From assembly GCA_913060865.1 (NCBI GenBank), contig CAJXTU010000008.1:1-64000 (forward strand): a stretch of DNA of 64,000 nucleotides, written 5' to 3'. How positions within the stretch are numbered: position 1 is the first letter of the stretch; every line of letters starts with the position of its first letter. The position numbers and the translations under genes are program-made. The notes beneath the pieces were generated by a model. The model ran no database searches and was not told the origin of the DNA. It worked only from the letters and a program-made list of their open reading frames with translations. This DNA comes from an uncultured Cycloclasticus sp. Lineage in GTDB: Bacteria > Pseudomonadota > Gammaproteobacteria > Methylococcales > Cycloclasticaceae. Shown piece by piece: positions 46,339 to 59,136 of the stretch.

Positions 46339-47247
46339 TTATTTTCCTGTTACTCGTTTTTCTATCAGATTAACGATAGCATTGATTTTTTTGTCATTAA
46401 AATTCAGCCCAAGCTGTTCCTGATCGGGTGTTGCAAATGCAGGAATACCATTAACTTCCAAGACGACATACTGTTCTCGTTCTTGATCATAGATCATGTC
46501 GACACCCGCTAATTCTAAGCCGGTTAATTTGGCGGCTTTTTTAGCCAAGCTGATGAGTTCGTCTGTTGGTTCACGCAATAACAAGGTACCACCACTGGTG
46601 ATATTAGTTTTCCAGTCATCTGGTGGTGCTTTACGACCGTAACAACTGATAAATTCGCCGTCGACAATATCAACTCTGAAATCGGTGTTATCGTAATCAA
46701 TAAAACGTTCAACATAAAAATGCCGTAAATCAGTATGTTTTATAAAAGGTATCAGCATATCAAGGGCCGCATCATCTTCAATTTTAACTAACCCCATACC
46801 TCCCCAACCATCGGTTGGCTTGTAAATAATTTTGCCTCCCCATTCTTTTAAAATCCTGCGCAGTGTATGAACATCGTTACGATGACATAACTCATATTCA
46901 GGCGTTATGATGCCATTGCGTTGTAATAAATGAGCCGTTTTGAATTTATCTTCAGTTAAACTGAAGGAAGAATAGTTATTGATAATAGGAATATAGCGAT
47001 CAAGTGTTTCATATAGATACAGTTGATATTGTGTTTGCTGACCGGCATTGTAAGTGAAGAATAAATCTAATTCCTCCATTATGATGCCGCCACAATAAGT
47101 AGAGCCATTGGTCGCCGTGGCATTTCTTAGGTTAAGGTCGGTTATAACTGATATATCTCGCTCTTGTAACTTGGCGATCATTGAGTTTTGAATAACATCA
47201 CCACCACCGTTTTGATACATCCACATTCCGATTCTATGTGTTGGCAT
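46339..47247 (-). CDS. RimK-like ATP-grasp ligase
   Basis: From the ATG at 47247 (AGGA 9 nt upstream) the protein is 302 aa. It has the lid loop KPTDGWGGMG, YVERFIDYDNTDFRVD, the ELAGVDMIYD segment and an intact E-x-N metal site (VLEVNGIPAF). It should activate a carboxylate as acyl-phosphate and join it to an amine, as RimK-type amino-acid ligases do. A TTG ten codons further upstream (47277) is rejected for want of a ribosome site. It is immediately followed by the ATP-grasp/DUF1643 gene, so the two likely act on one product. Confidence 0.85.
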   Translation of the reverse strand: MPTHRIGMWMYQNGGGDVIQNSMIAKLQERDISVITDLNLRNATATNGSTYCGGIIMEELDLFFTYNAGQQTQYQLYLYETLDRYIPIINNYSSFSLTEDKFKTAHLLQRNGIITPEYELCHRNDVHTLRRILKEWGGKIIYKPTDGWGGMGLVKIEDDAALDMLIPFIKHTDLRHFYVERFIDYDNTDFRVDIVDGEFISCYGRKAPPDDWKTNITSGGTLLLREPTDELISLAKKAAKLTGLELAGVDMIYDQEREQYVVLEVNGIPAFATPDQEQLGLNFNDKKINAIVNLIEKRVTGK

Positions 47248-47577
47248 GTTCTTTAATCCTAACATTAATGAAGTCAATCACTTCTCAAGCAATATTAATA
47301 CCAAGTCTTTTATTGCTTGCAAAAGATACTCTAAAGTTCCTTTTGAATATACTGGTCGCACCATGTTAGGGCCTCTTTGCTGCAATCCAGGGCAGCAAAG
47401 GCGTTAAGGTCTAAAATTCATTTCTAGACGATTAAAAATACTATATATTGCTACGTAGTTCAGTTAACTTTAACTGATAACTTTTTCCGTTAGCTGTTTT
47501 TACACGTTATTGTGTTGACTCGATTTACTTAAATTTTAGGCCTTAGATAAGCCTTGATTTACACACTAGGTATTATT
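47248..47577. other. Divergent promoter region of the ATP-grasp and M20 genes
   Basis: These 330 bp separate the minus-strand ATP-grasp pair from the plus-strand M20 gene, so both promoters should lie here. A TTGACT at 47514-47519 could be a -35 for the M20 gene, but no matching -10 is convincing. I see no small gene. Confidence 0.5.
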
Positions 47578-48693
47578 ATGAGTACTGGTATGGATTTTTC
47601 TGAATTGGCGGACTTGATGAATATCAATTCATATACCAAAAATAAGCAAGGTGTTGATCAAAGCGGTTTGTTGTTTCAGCAATGGATGGAAGATATTGGA
47701 TACGATACGCGTACTTATCAGCGAGAAACAATAGGTAATCATCTGCTATTCACCTCCGCTAAATCAGCGGGTAAAAAACTGCTGTTGTTGGGTCATTTAG
47801 ATACGGTTTTTCCACCCATGAGTTTTGAAACCTTCAGCGAGGATGACCAGTGGATCTATGGGCCAGGTGCTTGCGATATCAAAGGCGGCAATTACGTTGC
47901 GCTATGCGCATTAAGAGCGGTCAAGGCATCTTCTGGTAGCATTGGTAATATCGACATGCTATTGGTTAGCGATGAAGAAACAGGCAGTGATGACTCCAAG
48001 CTTATTAGTCATGAACTCGCCAAGGATTATGACTACGTGATGGTGTTTGAAGCCGCAGGTAAAAATAATGAACTGGTCATTGGGCGTAAAGGGGTTGGTA
48101 CCTTTTTTATTGATATTGAAGGAAAAGCTGCACATGCGGGTAATCATTATATTGATGGGGTTAATGCCAACTTAGAAGCCGCACATAAATGCATTCAGTT
48201 AACCGCACTGACTCAGTTAGACAAAGGTACAACCATTAACGTTGGCAAAATGGAAGGTGGTATTGGTGCAAATACAATCTCGCCCCATGCCCGTTTGATT
48301 GTTGAAATGCGCTACACCGACGCTACAGAAAGAGATCGAGTGCTTGACGCAATACATTCAATCGTTCACTCCCATGAGATTGAAGGTATTGAAGCGACAT
48401 TGTCGGGGGGGATTCAACGAGATGTGATGCAGCCCAATAATGAACAGTTGGTTTTTTTGCGGGAGTTAGAATCCATTACCGGCGAACCATTTTTAACTGA
48501 ACAACGTGGTGGTGTTAGCGATGCCAATATTTTCGCTGCCAAAGGTTGTGTGACCTTAGATGGATTTGGCCCTTTTGGAGACGGAGACCATACCATCCAT
48601 GAACGCGCCAGCAAACATAGTTTTATGCTTCGTGTTGAACAAGTGACAAAGATTTTATCTTATTACAATCAAGGCCTAATGACAGAAGCTTGA
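47578..48693 (+). CDS. M20 family metallopeptidase (glutamate-carboxypeptidase-like)
   Basis: From ATG 47578 the protein is 371 aa. It has GHLDTVF with a zinc-binding His-x-Asp, GPGACDIKGG with the bridging Asp, SDEETGS with the catalytic Glu pair, a dimerisation/lid domain (GKAAHAGNHY at about residue 185) and a late HTIHERAS His ligand. This matches carboxypeptidase G2-like M20 enzymes, which release C-terminal acidic residues. A TTG eight codons upstream (47554) would give a longer form but has no ribosome site. It is divergent from the ATP-grasp genes. Confidence 0.88.
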   Translation: MSTGMDFSELADLMNINSYTKNKQGVDQSGLLFQQWMEDIGYDTRTYQRETIGNHLLFTSAKSAGKKLLLLGHLDTVFPPMSFETFSEDDQWIYGPGACDIKGGNYVALCALRAVKASSGSIGNIDMLLVSDEETGSDDSKLISHELAKDYDYVMVFEAAGKNNELVIGRKGVGTFFIDIEGKAAHAGNHYIDGVNANLEAAHKCIQLTALTQLDKGTTINVGKMEGGIGANTISPHARLIVEMRYTDATERDRVLDAIHSIVHSHEIEGIEATLSGGIQRDVMQPNNEQLVFLRELESITGEPFLTEQRGGVSDANIFAAKGCVTLDGFGPFGDGDHTIHERASKHSFMLRVEQVTKILSYYNQGLMTEA

Positions 48694-49522
<829 letters not shown>

Positions 49523-49535
49523 ATGTAATGAATGG

Positions 49536-49889
49536 TTATTTGAGAATTTCTAGAATTTCTTCTAATTCAGCTTTGATTTGTTGAATTTCAATCTTTGTCT
49601 GTGATGTGTCTTTTTGTGTGCCTTCACCTGTAAGATGTGAACGTGCACCACCGATGGTATAACCATCTTCATACAGTAAACCACGAATTTGCCTTATTAA
49701 TACAACATCTTGACGTTGGTAGTAACGCCTATTACCACGACGCTTAACAGGTTCCAGTTGGGTAAACTCTTGCTCCCAGTACCTTAAAACGTGAGGTTTG
49801 ACCGCGCACAATTCACTGACTTCACCAATAGTGAAATATCGTTTCGCCGGGATAGCCGGCAACTCGTTGTTATGACTGGCTTCCAGCAT
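49536..49889 (-). CDS. MerR-family transcriptional regulator
   Basis: The 117-aa protein has an N-terminal MerR winged helix ([25 protein letters not shown], about 22-46, then RRYYQRQDV) and a short coiled-coil C-terminus without effector domain. It is the uncharacterised MerR protein that regularly follows ihfA in Gammaproteobacteria. Its first 20 bp overlap the end of ihfA, so translation is coupled. Confidence 0.9.
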   Translation of the reverse strand: MLEASHNNELPAIPAKRYFTIGEVSELCAVKPHVLRYWEQEFTQLEPVKRRGNRRYYQRQDVVLIRQIRGLLYEDGYTIGGARSHLTGEGTQKDTSQTKIEIQQIKAELEEILEILK

Positions 49890-50169
49890 ACGCTTCTACT
49901 CGATCTTTTAGTTTTTGCCCTGCTCTAAGTGTCACGACTCTTCTGGCAGAAATTGATACGTCTTCGCCTGTCTTTGGATTTCGACCAGGCCGTGCTTCTT
50001 TATCTTTTAATTCAAAATTTCCAAATCCAGAAATTTTGACTTGTTCACCCTTTTCTAAAGAGTTTTTTATTGCTTCGAACATTTGCTCTACAATCTCTTT
50101 GGCTTCGCGCTTATTGAGACCTAATTCGTCAAATAGTTGTTCTGTTAAATCAGCTTTTGTTAATGACAT
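49870..50169 (-). CDS. ihfA: Integration host factor subunit alpha
   Basis: The 99-aa DNA-bending protein has the HU/IHF signature [20 protein letters not shown] with the intercalating Pro on the beta-arm, and an N-terminal [19 protein letters not shown] that marks the alpha subunit. It forms a heterodimer with IhfB and acts in transcription, recombination and replication. It lies 3 bp after pheT, the usual gene order. Confidence 0.96.
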   Translation of the reverse strand: MSLTKADLTEQLFDELGLNKREAKEIVEQMFEAIKNSLEKGEQVKISGFGNFELKDKEARPGRNPKTGEDVSISARRVVTLRAGQKLKDRVEAYAGSQS

Positions 50170-50172
50170 TAT

Positions 50173-52551
50173 TTATTCTCTTAGCTGAGCATCAAATAGA
50201 TTTTTAATATTTTTAAGTAACTCACCAATGAGCTCTTCAATATCTTGTTCGGCTAGTGTCTTAGATTTATCCTGTAAAATCAAGCCTAAAGCGACACTTT
50301 TTCTACCACTTTCTACACCTTTACCCTGGTAGACATCAAACACAACGACGTCACTTACAAGGTCATATGTACTGTAAATATAGCTGACTATTTCATTTAC
50401 AGGGAAGTTTTCTTCTACTATAAGTGCTAAGTCACGTCTTACCGGCGGGTATTTAGTAATCGCCTGAAATTCTGGAATATGCCTTGTTTGAATGAGCGAC
50501 TGCTTTAGCTCTGCTAGGTAGACTGGTTTCTTTATATCAAATTCGCTCTCTAAAGCCGGATGAAGCAAGCCAATATAACCCACCTGCTCACCATCTTTAT
50601 TAAGCAACTGTGCCGTTTGTCCTGGATGTAACGCATCATGTACGGCTGATTTAAATTGATAGTCTGCCGCCATATTATTCACTGCCAATATCGCTTCTAT
50701 ATCGTGTTTTAAATCATAAAAGTCGATAGCTCTAGATGGTTCACCCCATTGTTCTGGTTGGGCTTGGCCTGTTACCAATAATGACAGCACTTGCTCTTGA
50801 ACCAACTGGCCTTTTTCAACTGTAAATTTCAGGCCTGTTTCGAAAAAACGAACCGTTTCTTCGTTACGCTTGTTATTAGCATCCATTGCTTTAAGTAGAC
50901 CAGCCCACAGGGTGGTACGCATAACTGCCAAATCGGACGATATGGGGTTCTGCAACGGATACAACTCATCATTAGGCGTTAACTTTTTAAGCGCTGCTTC
51001 GTCAGTAAAGCTATATGTAATCGCTTCTTGATAACCTAAATCTACTAGCAAATCTTTAATTCTATCAAGTGGTTGTATTTTCTCTTCAATGGCAGCTAAC
51101 GAAGCAGAAACATTTAGACTGTTTTGTGGCAAATTATCATAACCGTAGAGGCGCGCCACCTCTTCAATCAAATCGGCTTCTATAGCAATATCAAACCGAT
51201 AACTTGGAGCCGTGACAAGCCACTCATCAGCCATTTTCTCAAGCCCCATACCTAAGCTCGTAAAATACGATTCCACGGTAGCCTCCTCCAGCTCAATACC
51301 TAGAACACGCTGAATTCTTTCAAATCTAAAGCTCACCTGATTGTTAACAGGCATTGTCTTAACAGATGTTGCATCGGTGATTGAACCAACCTGACCTCCA
51401 GCAATACCCACTAACAACTCAGTGGCACGATCAATAGCGCGGTAACAAAGTTCTGGGTCTACGCCTCTTTCAAAACGATGCGAAGAGTCGGTATGTAAAC
51501 CAAACTGTCTAGATTTGCCTGCAATAGAGATTGGTGTAAAAAAAGCACATTCTAAAAATATATCGGTGGTTTCATCATTAACCGCTGAGGCTTGACCACC
51601 CATCACACCCGCAAAAGCCAGTGCTCTTTTTTGATCGGCGATGACCAACACGCTCTCATCCAATGTAATTGTTTGCTCGTTTAAAAGCTCTAACGACTCA
51701 CCAGCCCGCCCGCGCCGAACAACAATATCACCTTCAATTTTATTTAAATCAAACGCATGTAGTGGCTGACCTAACTCTAACAAGACATAATTAGTCACAT
51801 CGACAAGGGGGCCTAGGCTGCGTTGACCGCAACGTCTAAGTTTTTCCTGCATCCAAATAGGTGTCGTCGCTGAACGGTCTAATCCTTTAATAATGCGACC
51901 TAAGTAACGTGGGCAATCGTCTGGCGCCTCTACCACTACCTGTTTAATATCCTCAGTAGTCACATCAATAACAGCTGGTTTTACACCATTAAAAGGTTGA
52001 TTAGTAAAACAAGAAATTTCACGTGCAACACCTTCTATACTTAAACAATCGGCACGATTTGGTGTTAAATCAACTTCAATGATTGTATCGTCAAGTTGTA
52101 AGTACTCTCTAATATCAACGCCAACAGGCGCGTCACTAGGCAACTCCATTAAGCCATCTGCTGAGTCGGCCAGACCAAGCTCTTCCTCAGAGCACAACAT
52201 GCCATTAGATGGTTCTCCGCGCAATTTAGACGGTTTGATGTTGAAATTCCCAGGCAAAACAGCGCCTATTGTTGCAACAGGGATACGTAAGGCTACGCGA
52301 ACATTACTCGCTCCACATACGATATCTAATGGCTCTGTGTCACCAACTGAAACTTTACAAAGACGTAATTTATCGGCGTTAGGGTGCGGGGCTACGGATA
52401 AAACCTCACCAACAACAACACCTGTAAACTCTGCCGCCGCAGCATTGACTGAATCAACCTCTAATCCAGCCATTGTCAATTTTTCAGTTAAACGTTCGGT
52501 TGGAATTGCGTAGTCTACAAATTCCTTAAGCCATGCTTCATTTACTAACAT
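50173..52551 (-). CDS. pheT: Phenylalanyl-tRNA synthetase beta subunit
   Basis: The 792-aa protein is full length for the bacterial PheT family. It has an N-terminal tRNA-binding EMAP-like domain (about 40-150, VGEVLSVAPHPNADKL), B3/B4 editing domain (about 210-370), B5 domain (about 400-475), catalytic-like core and C-terminal ferredoxin-fold anticodon-binding domain (about 700-792, KYPPVRRDLALIV). It charges tRNA-Phe with PheS as an alpha2-beta2 tetramer. It is 20 bp from pheS. Confidence 0.97.
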   Translation of the reverse strand: MLVNEAWLKEFVDYAIPTERLTEKLTMAGLEVDSVNAAAAEFTGVVVGEVLSVAPHPNADKLRLCKVSVGDTEPLDIVCGASNVRVALRIPVATIGAVLPGNFNIKPSKLRGEPSNGMLCSEEELGLADSADGLMELPSDAPVGVDIREYLQLDDTIIEVDLTPNRADCLSIEGVAREISCFTNQPFNGVKPAVIDVTTEDIKQVVVEAPDDCPRYLGRIIKGLDRSATTPIWMQEKLRRCGQRSLGPLVDVTNYVLLELGQPLHAFDLNKIEGDIVVRRGRAGESLELLNEQTITLDESVLVIADQKRALAFAGVMGGQASAVNDETTDIFLECAFFTPISIAGKSRQFGLHTDSSHRFERGVDPELCYRAIDRATELLVGIAGGQVGSITDATSVKTMPVNNQVSFRFERIQRVLGIELEEATVESYFTSLGMGLEKMADEWLVTAPSYRFDIAIEADLIEEVARLYGYDNLPQNSLNVSASLAAIEEKIQPLDRIKDLLVDLGYQEAITYSFTDEAALKKLTPNDELYPLQNPISSDLAVMRTTLWAGLLKAMDANNKRNEETVRFFETGLKFTVEKGQLVQEQVLSLLVTGQAQPEQWGEPSRAIDFYDLKHDIEAILAVNNMAADYQFKSAVHDALHPGQTAQLLNKDGEQVGYIGLLHPALESEFDIKKPVYLAELKQSLIQTRHIPEFQAITKYPPVRRDLALIVEENFPVNEIVSYIYSTYDLVSDVVVFDVYQGKGVESGRKSVALGLILQDKSKTLAEQDIEELIGELLKNIKNLFDAQLRE

Positions 52552-52571
52552 TTATAAATCCTTCTCTCAGC

Positions 52572-53603
<1,032 letters not shown>

Positions 53604-53621
53604 TTATTTAGTCCCAATAAA

Positions 53622-53649
53622 TAAGGGAAAGGCCAACAGACCTTTCCCT
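53622..53649 (-). terminator. Hairpin between rplT and pheS
   Basis: AGGGAAAGG and CCTTTCCCT pair around an 8-nt loop; on the minus strand the stem is followed by TTATTTATT. It could terminate part of the rplT transcript or act as an attenuator for pheST. I find no short frame rich in Phe codons upstream. Confidence 0.6.
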
Positions 53650-53723
53650 CACGACTCACTATCAGTTTGTAGTAATTGCAATTGCAAATACCTGAGTAAT
53701 ATTATTTACTCAAACACAGTTTT

Positions 53724-54077
53724 CTACAGATTTGATTTCGCAGTCGCTACCAATTGCGAAAATGCATCTTTATCAAATACAGCAAGATCTGCTAATACTT
53801 TTCTATCCAAACCGATAGATGCTTTTTTAAGGCCATTCATAAAGCGACTATACGATAAACCACAACTACGAGCGCCAGCATTAATACGAGCAATCCACAA
53901 TGCACGGAATTGACGTTTCCTTTGGCGACGATCTCGGTAAGCATATTGACCAGCTTTAATAACTGCTTGTTTAGCAACACGGTATATACGGCTACGCGCT
54001 CCGTAATAACCTTTTGCTTGCTTTAATACTTTTTTGTGTCGTGCTCTTGCAACAACACCGCGTTTAACTCTAGGCAT
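53724..54077 (-). CDS. rplT: 50S ribosomal protein L20
   Basis: The 117-aa protein matches L20 along its length ([18 protein letters not shown] start, [17 protein letters not shown], and [19 protein letters not shown]). L20 binds 23S rRNA early in assembly and in enteric bacteria represses its own operon. It is 24 bp after rpmI. Confidence 0.98.
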   Translation of the reverse strand: MPRVKRGVVARARHKKVLKQAKGYYGARSRIYRVAKQAVIKAGQYAYRDRRQRKRQFRALWIARINAGARSCGLSYSRFMNGLKKASIGLDRKVLADLAVFDKDAFSQLVATAKSNL

Positions 54078-54101
54078 TTCTAATCCTCAATAAATCTTAA
54101 A

Positions 54102-54299
54102 TTAACTATAAGGCAACATACGTGTCACACTTTTAACATCATTAGCGTGAATCAATGATGCTTTACGTAGTTGACGTTTACGTTTAGTGGTTTTTTTGGT
54201 CAATATGTGGCGCAAGTGAGCTTGCTTACATTTAAAAGCACCCGTACCCGTTTTCTTAAAACGTTTGGATGCTCCGCTGTTTGACTTCATCTTTGGCAT
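54102..54299 (-). CDS. rpmI: 50S ribosomal protein L35
   Basis: The 65-aa basic protein begins [19 protein letters not shown] and ends in the usual VTRMLPY. The order infC-rpmI-rplT is universal in related bacteria. Spacing to infC is 12 bp. Confidence 0.98.
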   Translation of the reverse strand: MPKMKSNSGASKRFKKTGTGAFKCKQAHLRHILTKKTTKRKRQLRKASLIHANDVKSVTRMLPYS

Positions 54300-54311
54300 T
54301 ACTTAACTCCG

Positions 54312-54830
54312 TTAATTAATTTTTCTTGGCGCCATAACCATAACCATCTGGCGACCTTCAAACTTTGGCCGTTGCTCGACCACTGCTAACTCATCTAAAT
54401 CTTTTTCTACACGTTGTAACAGCTCCATACCCAGCTCTCTATGAGCCATTTCTCTGCCACGAAACCTGACGGTGATTTTGGTTTTATCGCCGTTTTCTAA
54501 AAACGAGCGCAAATTACGTAATTTCACGTTGTAATCACCAATATCTGTTCCAGGCCGGAACTTAATCTCCTTAACCTGGATATTCTTTTGCTTCTTTCTT
54601 GATGCTTGTAATTTCTTACTGGCTTCAAATTTAAACTTACCGTAGTCCATTATTTTACAGACTGGCGGCTTAGCTGTCGGCGAGACTTCAACTAAGTCTA
54701 AATCTACTTCAGCAGCCATGCTCATAGCTTTTTCTAACGTGACAACACCAACTTTTTCACCTTCGTGATCAATAAGCCTCAGGGTTGGTATTGTTATATC
54801 TTCGTTTATTCTTACTTTTTTTGTTGCGAT
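54312..54830 (-). CDS. infC: Translation initiation factor IF-3, start read as ATC
   Basis: The 172-aa IF-3 has the N-terminal domain ([19 protein letters not shown]), the linker ([18 protein letters not shown]) and the C-terminal domain ([15 protein letters not shown]). The first in-frame ATG (54725) would lose 35 conserved residues. The only start that restores the conserved end has ATC at 54828-54830, with GGAG 8 nt upstream. IF-3 genes commonly use rare starts (AUU in Escherichia coli) because IF-3 rejects them and so limits its own synthesis. ATC fits that autoregulation. Choosing it is inference, but the ribosome site supports it. Confidence 0.88.
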   Translation of the reverse strand: MATKKVRINEDITIPTLRLIDHEGEKVGVVTLEKAMSMAAEVDLDLVEVSPTAKPPVCKIMDYGKFKFEASKKLQASRKKQKNIQVKEIKFRPGTDIGDYNVKLRNLRSFLENGDKTKITVRFRGREMAHRELGMELLQRVEKDLDELAVVEQRPKFEGRQMVMVMAPRKIN

Positions 54831-54857
54831 TTTACAATCTCCAAAATATAAAAAACC

Positions 54858-56777
54858 TTAAGGCTCTAATTTATTACGTTCGGTAATGTTTTTTACCAAT
54901 AACGCGATAAAGTCCTCAGGAGTGAAGTTACCCATATTTTTTCCACTTAACGAGCGCACTGCTAATTCATTATTTTCAACTTCTTTATCGCCGGCAACAA
55001 CAAGATATGGAATACGCATTAAAGTGTGTTCGCGAATTTTAAAGCCGATCTTCTCATTTCTCAAGTCTAATTTGACTCTGATGCCTTGTTTTTGAAGGAT
55101 TTTTGCAATTGAGGCAATATATTCGTCATTTTTGTCCGTAATTGACATTAAAACGACTTGTGTTGGTGCTAACCAAACTGGAAACTTGCCTGCGTATTCT
55201 TCAATTAAAATACCAATAAATCGCTCAAGCGATCCTAAAATAGCTCTATGAAGCATCACTGGCGATTGCCTTGACCCATCTTCAGCAATAAATTGGGCAT
55301 CTAAGCGATCCGGCATTGAGAAATCGACTTGAATTGTTCCGCACTGCCAAACTCGATCTAAACAATCCTTTAACGAAAATTCAATTTTTGGTCCGTAGAA
55401 CGCACCTTCGCCCGGTTGCAGTTGCCAATCTATATTTTTTGCATCCAGCGCATCTTCCAATGCTTTTTCAGACTCATCCCAAACTTCATCTGAGCCCACA
55501 CGTTTCTCAGGCCGTGTTGAAAGCTTGATAATAATATCTGTAAAGCCGAAGTCAGCATAAACCTCATATAACAGATCAATAAAGTCTGATACTTCTGACT
55601 GAATTTGATCTTTTGTACAAAAAATATGCGCATCATCTTGAATAAAGTTACGTAAGCGCATCAAGCCATGTAATGTACCCGATGGCTCATTACGGTGACA
55701 GGACCCAAACTCAGCCATCCTTAATGGTAAATCACGGTAACTCTTTAACCCTTGGTTATAAATTTGCACGTGACAAGGGCAGTTCATCGGCTTGACGGCA
55801 TACTCGTGATTATCTGAGTCGACCGTAAACATATCATCACGGAACTTTTCCCAATGACCCGACTTTTCCCATAAGGATTTATCAACTAATTGTGGTGTCC
55901 GAACTTCGATGTAATTATTTTCTTGTAATTTCGAGCGAATATATTGCTCAATAGTCCGGTAAATACTTAAACCCGCATCGTGCCAAAAAATCATCCCCGG
56001 CGCTTCTTCTTGGATGTGGAACAAATCTAATGATTTAGATATTTTCCTATGATCACGCTTTTCAGCTTCTTCTATTCTATGTAGGTATTTCTTTAGTGCT
56101 TTTTTATCACCCCAAGCGGTACCGTAGATTCGTTGAAGCATTTCATTATCAGAATTACCACGCCAGTATGCACCAGCCAACTTTGTTAATTTAAATGCTT
56201 TTAAGCTACCCGTATGCGGAACATGTGGTCCTCTACACAAATCGGTGAAGTCACCTTGCTTATATAATGACAACACTTCATCTTGCGGAATGCTTTCAAT
56301 AATTTGCGCTTTATACTCTTCGTTTTTACCTCTGAAGAACTCAACCGCATCATCACGTGATAGCTCAAGACGCTCAACGGGTATAGATTGCTCTGCCAGT
56401 TCTGACATTTTCTTTTCTATTTTCTCAAGATCATCCGGCGTAAAAGAACGCTCAAAAGCAAAATCATAGAAGAAACCATTGTCGATAACTGGGCCAATCG
56501 TTACTTGCGCGCTAGGAAATAGTTGCTTTACCGCTTGCGCTAACAAGTGAGCCGTTGAGTGACGAATAACATCAACACCTTCTTCGTCTCTTGCTGTCAC
56601 AATTGCTAGCGTTGAATCATTTTCTATAACAAAAGACCCATCGACTAGCACATCATTAACTTTACCCGCTAGCGTCGCTTTAGCCAAGCCAGCACCAATA
56701 TCTGCCGCAACATCAAGTACGCTAACAGCTTGCGAGAACTCGCGCTGACTTCCATCCGGTAGTGTAATAACTGGCAC
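54858..56777 (-). CDS. thrS: Threonyl-tRNA synthetase
   Basis: The 639-aa protein has the TGS domain (1-61), the editing domain with [16 protein letters not shown] (zinc-like HxxxH), the class II core with [12 protein letters not shown] (zinc-binding Cys), [15 protein letters not shown] (motif 2) and [13 protein letters not shown] (motif 3), and the C-terminal anticodon-binding domain (about 540-639). The length is standard. It charges tRNA-Thr and hydrolyses Ser-tRNA-Thr. Confidence 0.98.
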   Translation of the reverse strand: MPVITLPDGSQREFSQAVSVLDVAADIGAGLAKATLAGKVNDVLVDGSFVIENDSTLAIVTARDEEGVDVIRHSTAHLLAQAVKQLFPSAQVTIGPVIDNGFFYDFAFERSFTPDDLEKIEKKMSELAEQSIPVERLELSRDDAVEFFRGKNEEYKAQIIESIPQDEVLSLYKQGDFTDLCRGPHVPHTGSLKAFKLTKLAGAYWRGNSDNEMLQRIYGTAWGDKKALKKYLHRIEEAEKRDHRKISKSLDLFHIQEEAPGMIFWHDAGLSIYRTIEQYIRSKLQENNYIEVRTPQLVDKSLWEKSGHWEKFRDDMFTVDSDNHEYAVKPMNCPCHVQIYNQGLKSYRDLPLRMAEFGSCHRNEPSGTLHGLMRLRNFIQDDAHIFCTKDQIQSEVSDFIDLLYEVYADFGFTDIIIKLSTRPEKRVGSDEVWDESEKALEDALDAKNIDWQLQPGEGAFYGPKIEFSLKDCLDRVWQCGTIQVDFSMPDRLDAQFIAEDGSRQSPVMLHRAILGSLERFIGILIEEYAGKFPVWLAPTQVVLMSITDKNDEYIASIAKILQKQGIRVKLDLRNEKIGFKIREHTLMRIPYLVVAGDKEVENNELAVRSLSGKNMGNFTPEDFIALLVKNITERNKLEP

Positions 56778-56829
56778 GTTAGAACCTTTAGCCTTTAATA
56801 AAGTGAGTAGTAGTTTGGCTTTAGAAAAT

Positions 56830-56906
56830 TGGTAGGCACGAGTGGATTCGAACCACCGACCTCATCCATGTCAAGGATGCGCTCTAACCAACTGAGCTAC
56901 GCGCCT
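56830..56906 (-). tRNA. tRNA-Val (GAC)
   Basis: The 77-nt minus-strand cloverleaf begins AGGCGCG, pairing with CGTGCCT (one G-T), and has anticodon loop TTGACAT closed by CATCC/GGATG, a GGTTCGAATCC T-arm and an encoded CCA. GAC reads GUC and GUU valine codons. Confidence 0.95.
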
Positions 56907-56990
56907 TCAAGTCAATTATCTAAAGAAGCCGCGTATTCTACTTAAAGTTACCTCGTTAGTGAAGCGGTCAACCACTTTAATTTGCTTAAT

Positions 56991-58991
56991 CTAACCCCCC
57001 AACACAATCTGGTTCTGCAATCTATTGACTTCATCTCGCACTTTTGCCGCCTCCTCAAATTCTAAATCTTTTGAATGCTGATACATTTTTGCTTCTAACT
57101 GGGTCACCTTTTTTGCCATTTGTGCTGGCGTCATCGCTTGATACTTTACTGCTTCTTCAGCCACGCTCTTCATCACGTCACGCTCCGTACGCTTTACCCC
57201 TTCCATCACATCGGTGACTTTTTTAATGATACCTTTAGGCGTGATGCCATGCTGTTTATTAAACGCCTCCTGTGTTGCTCGGCGGCGGCTCGTTTCATCC
57301 ATCGCTCTTTGCATTGAGCCGGTTATTTTATCTGCGTATAAAATCGCCATGCCTTTTACATTACGAGCTGCTCGTCCCATCGTTTGTATCATCGAGACCT
57401 CTGAGCGCAGAAAGCCTTCTTTATCAGCATCCAAAATGGCGACTAATGAAACCTCCGGAATATCTAAACCCTCACGTAATAGGTTGATACCGATCAACAC
57501 ATCAAAAACACCCAACCGTAAGTCACGAATAATTTCCACTCGCTCCACGGTTTGAATATCTGAATGCAAGTAGCGAACTTTAATGCCATATTCCATTAGG
57601 TAATCGGTTAAATCTTCAGACATACGCTTGGTTAGCGTTGTGACTAAAACTCGCTCCTCAAGTTTTACACGCTTATTAATTTCAGATAATAAATCATCCA
57701 CCTGCGTTGTTGCGGGTCGCACTTCAATAATAGGGTCTAACAACCCCGTTGGCCGTACTACCTGCTCAACCACGGCCCCTGAGCGCTCGGTTTCGTACTG
57801 GGCGGGTGTGGCTGAAATATAAACAGTCTGCGGCGCCTTTGCCTCAAATTCTTCAAAACGCATCGGTCGATTATCTAGTGCCGACGGTAACCTAAAACCA
57901 TACTCTACCAATGTTTCCTTTCTTGAACGGTCGCCTTTATACATTGCCCCTACTTGCGGCACGGTCACATGCGATTCATCAATAAATAGCAACGCGTTAT
58001 CTGGTAAATAATCAAATAACGTAGGTGGTGCATCACCAGGATTCCTGCCCGATAAATAGCGTGAGTAATTTTCAATTCCCGAACAATAACCAATTTCACG
58101 CATCATCTCTAAATCAAACTTCGTACGCTCTTCTAACCTTTGCGCCTCGACTAATTTATTTAATGATCGCAATTGTTCTAACCGAATGGCTAACTCAGAC
58201 TGTATTTTTTCTATCGACTCTAAAATAGTCTCACGCGGGGTAACATAATGAGAAATGGGGAAAATAGTGTAGCGCGGTATGCGCTGAACAATCTCACCCG
58301 TCAACGGGTCAAACAGCGACAAGCGCTCAATTTCATCATCAAATAATTCCACACGAAGCGCATCTTGGTCGGACTCGGCAGGAAAAATATCGATCACATC
58401 CCCCCTCACCCGGTAGGTCGCTCGAAGCAGCTCAACATCGTTTCGCTTGTACTGCATATCGGTTAATTGGCGAATAATGTCACGCTGGCTCACTTTCTCA
58501 CCGCGTGATAAATGCAAAATCATACTAAAATATAGCTCCGGGTCACCTAAACCATATATACAAGAAACACTGGCCACAATAACCGCATCATCACGCTCCA
58601 TTAGCGCTTTAGTCGCAGACAAGCGCATTTGTTGAATATGCTCATTTAACGAGGCATCTTTATCAATAAAGGTATCTGAGGCAGGCATATACGCTTCTGG
58701 CTGATAATAATCGTAATACGACACGAAATATTCAACCGCGTTATCCGGTAAGAATTCTTTAAGTTCACCATAAAGTTGCGCTGCGAGCGTTTTATTGTGC
58801 ACCAATACTAATGCGGGCCGCTGTAGCTCCGCGATGGTATGCACCATCGTAAAGGTTTTGCCTGATCCGGTTACCCCCAATAAAGTTTGATGCGCTTCTC
58901 CATGCTCAATCCCATCAACCAATGCTTTTATTGCCTTCGGCTGATCGCCGGCAGGCTGGAAAGGTGAGTGAATTTCGAATTTTTTATTCAT
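56991..58991 (-). CDS. uvrB: Excinuclease ABC subunit B
   Basis: From the ATG at 58991 ([17 protein letters not shown]) the protein is 666 aa, aligning with the usual N-terminus of UvrB. An ATG eight codons upstream (59015) is possible but adds non-conserved residues. It has Walker [11 protein letters not shown], the beta-hairpin [10 protein letters not shown], helicase motifs DESHVT and QTMGRAARN, and a C-terminal UVR motif ([19 protein letters not shown]) that contacts UvrC. UvrB is the damage-verifying helicase of nucleotide excision repair. Confidence 0.97.
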   Translation of the reverse strand: MNKKFEIHSPFQPAGDQPKAIKALVDGIEHGEAHQTLLGVTGSGKTFTMVHTIAELQRPALVLVHNKTLAAQLYGELKEFLPDNAVEYFVSYYDYYQPEAYMPASDTFIDKDASLNEHIQQMRLSATKALMERDDAVIVASVSCIYGLGDPELYFSMILHLSRGEKVSQRDIIRQLTDMQYKRNDVELLRATYRVRGDVIDIFPAESDQDALRVELFDDEIERLSLFDPLTGEIVQRIPRYTIFPISHYVTPRETILESIEKIQSELAIRLEQLRSLNKLVEAQRLEERTKFDLEMMREIGYCSGIENYSRYLSGRNPGDAPPTLFDYLPDNALLFIDESHVTVPQVGAMYKGDRSRKETLVEYGFRLPSALDNRPMRFEEFEAKAPQTVYISATPAQYETERSGAVVEQVVRPTGLLDPIIEVRPATTQVDDLLSEINKRVKLEERVLVTTLTKRMSEDLTDYLMEYGIKVRYLHSDIQTVERVEIIRDLRLGVFDVLIGINLLREGLDIPEVSLVAILDADKEGFLRSEVSMIQTMGRAARNVKGMAILYADKITGSMQRAMDETSRRRATQEAFNKQHGITPKGIIKKVTDVMEGVKRTERDVMKSVAEEAVKYQAMTPAQMAKKVTQLEAKMYQHSKDLEFEEAAKVRDEVNRLQNQIVLGG

Positions 58992-59136
58992 AGGGATTAT
59001 CTGTGAACGCAGCATCTAGTAGAATACTGATTTTAGGGGACGTAATAATATTTTAGGAATACGTAATATTGAATTTTATTCTAAAAAGACTTCCAACGCC
59101 CCATTAAGCTGAATCTTATTGATAGAGACTATAATT

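Noticed and set aside
52079-52513. Plus-strand 144-codon frame within pheT
   Set aside because: Antisense to the conserved N-terminal tRNA-binding domain of PheT.
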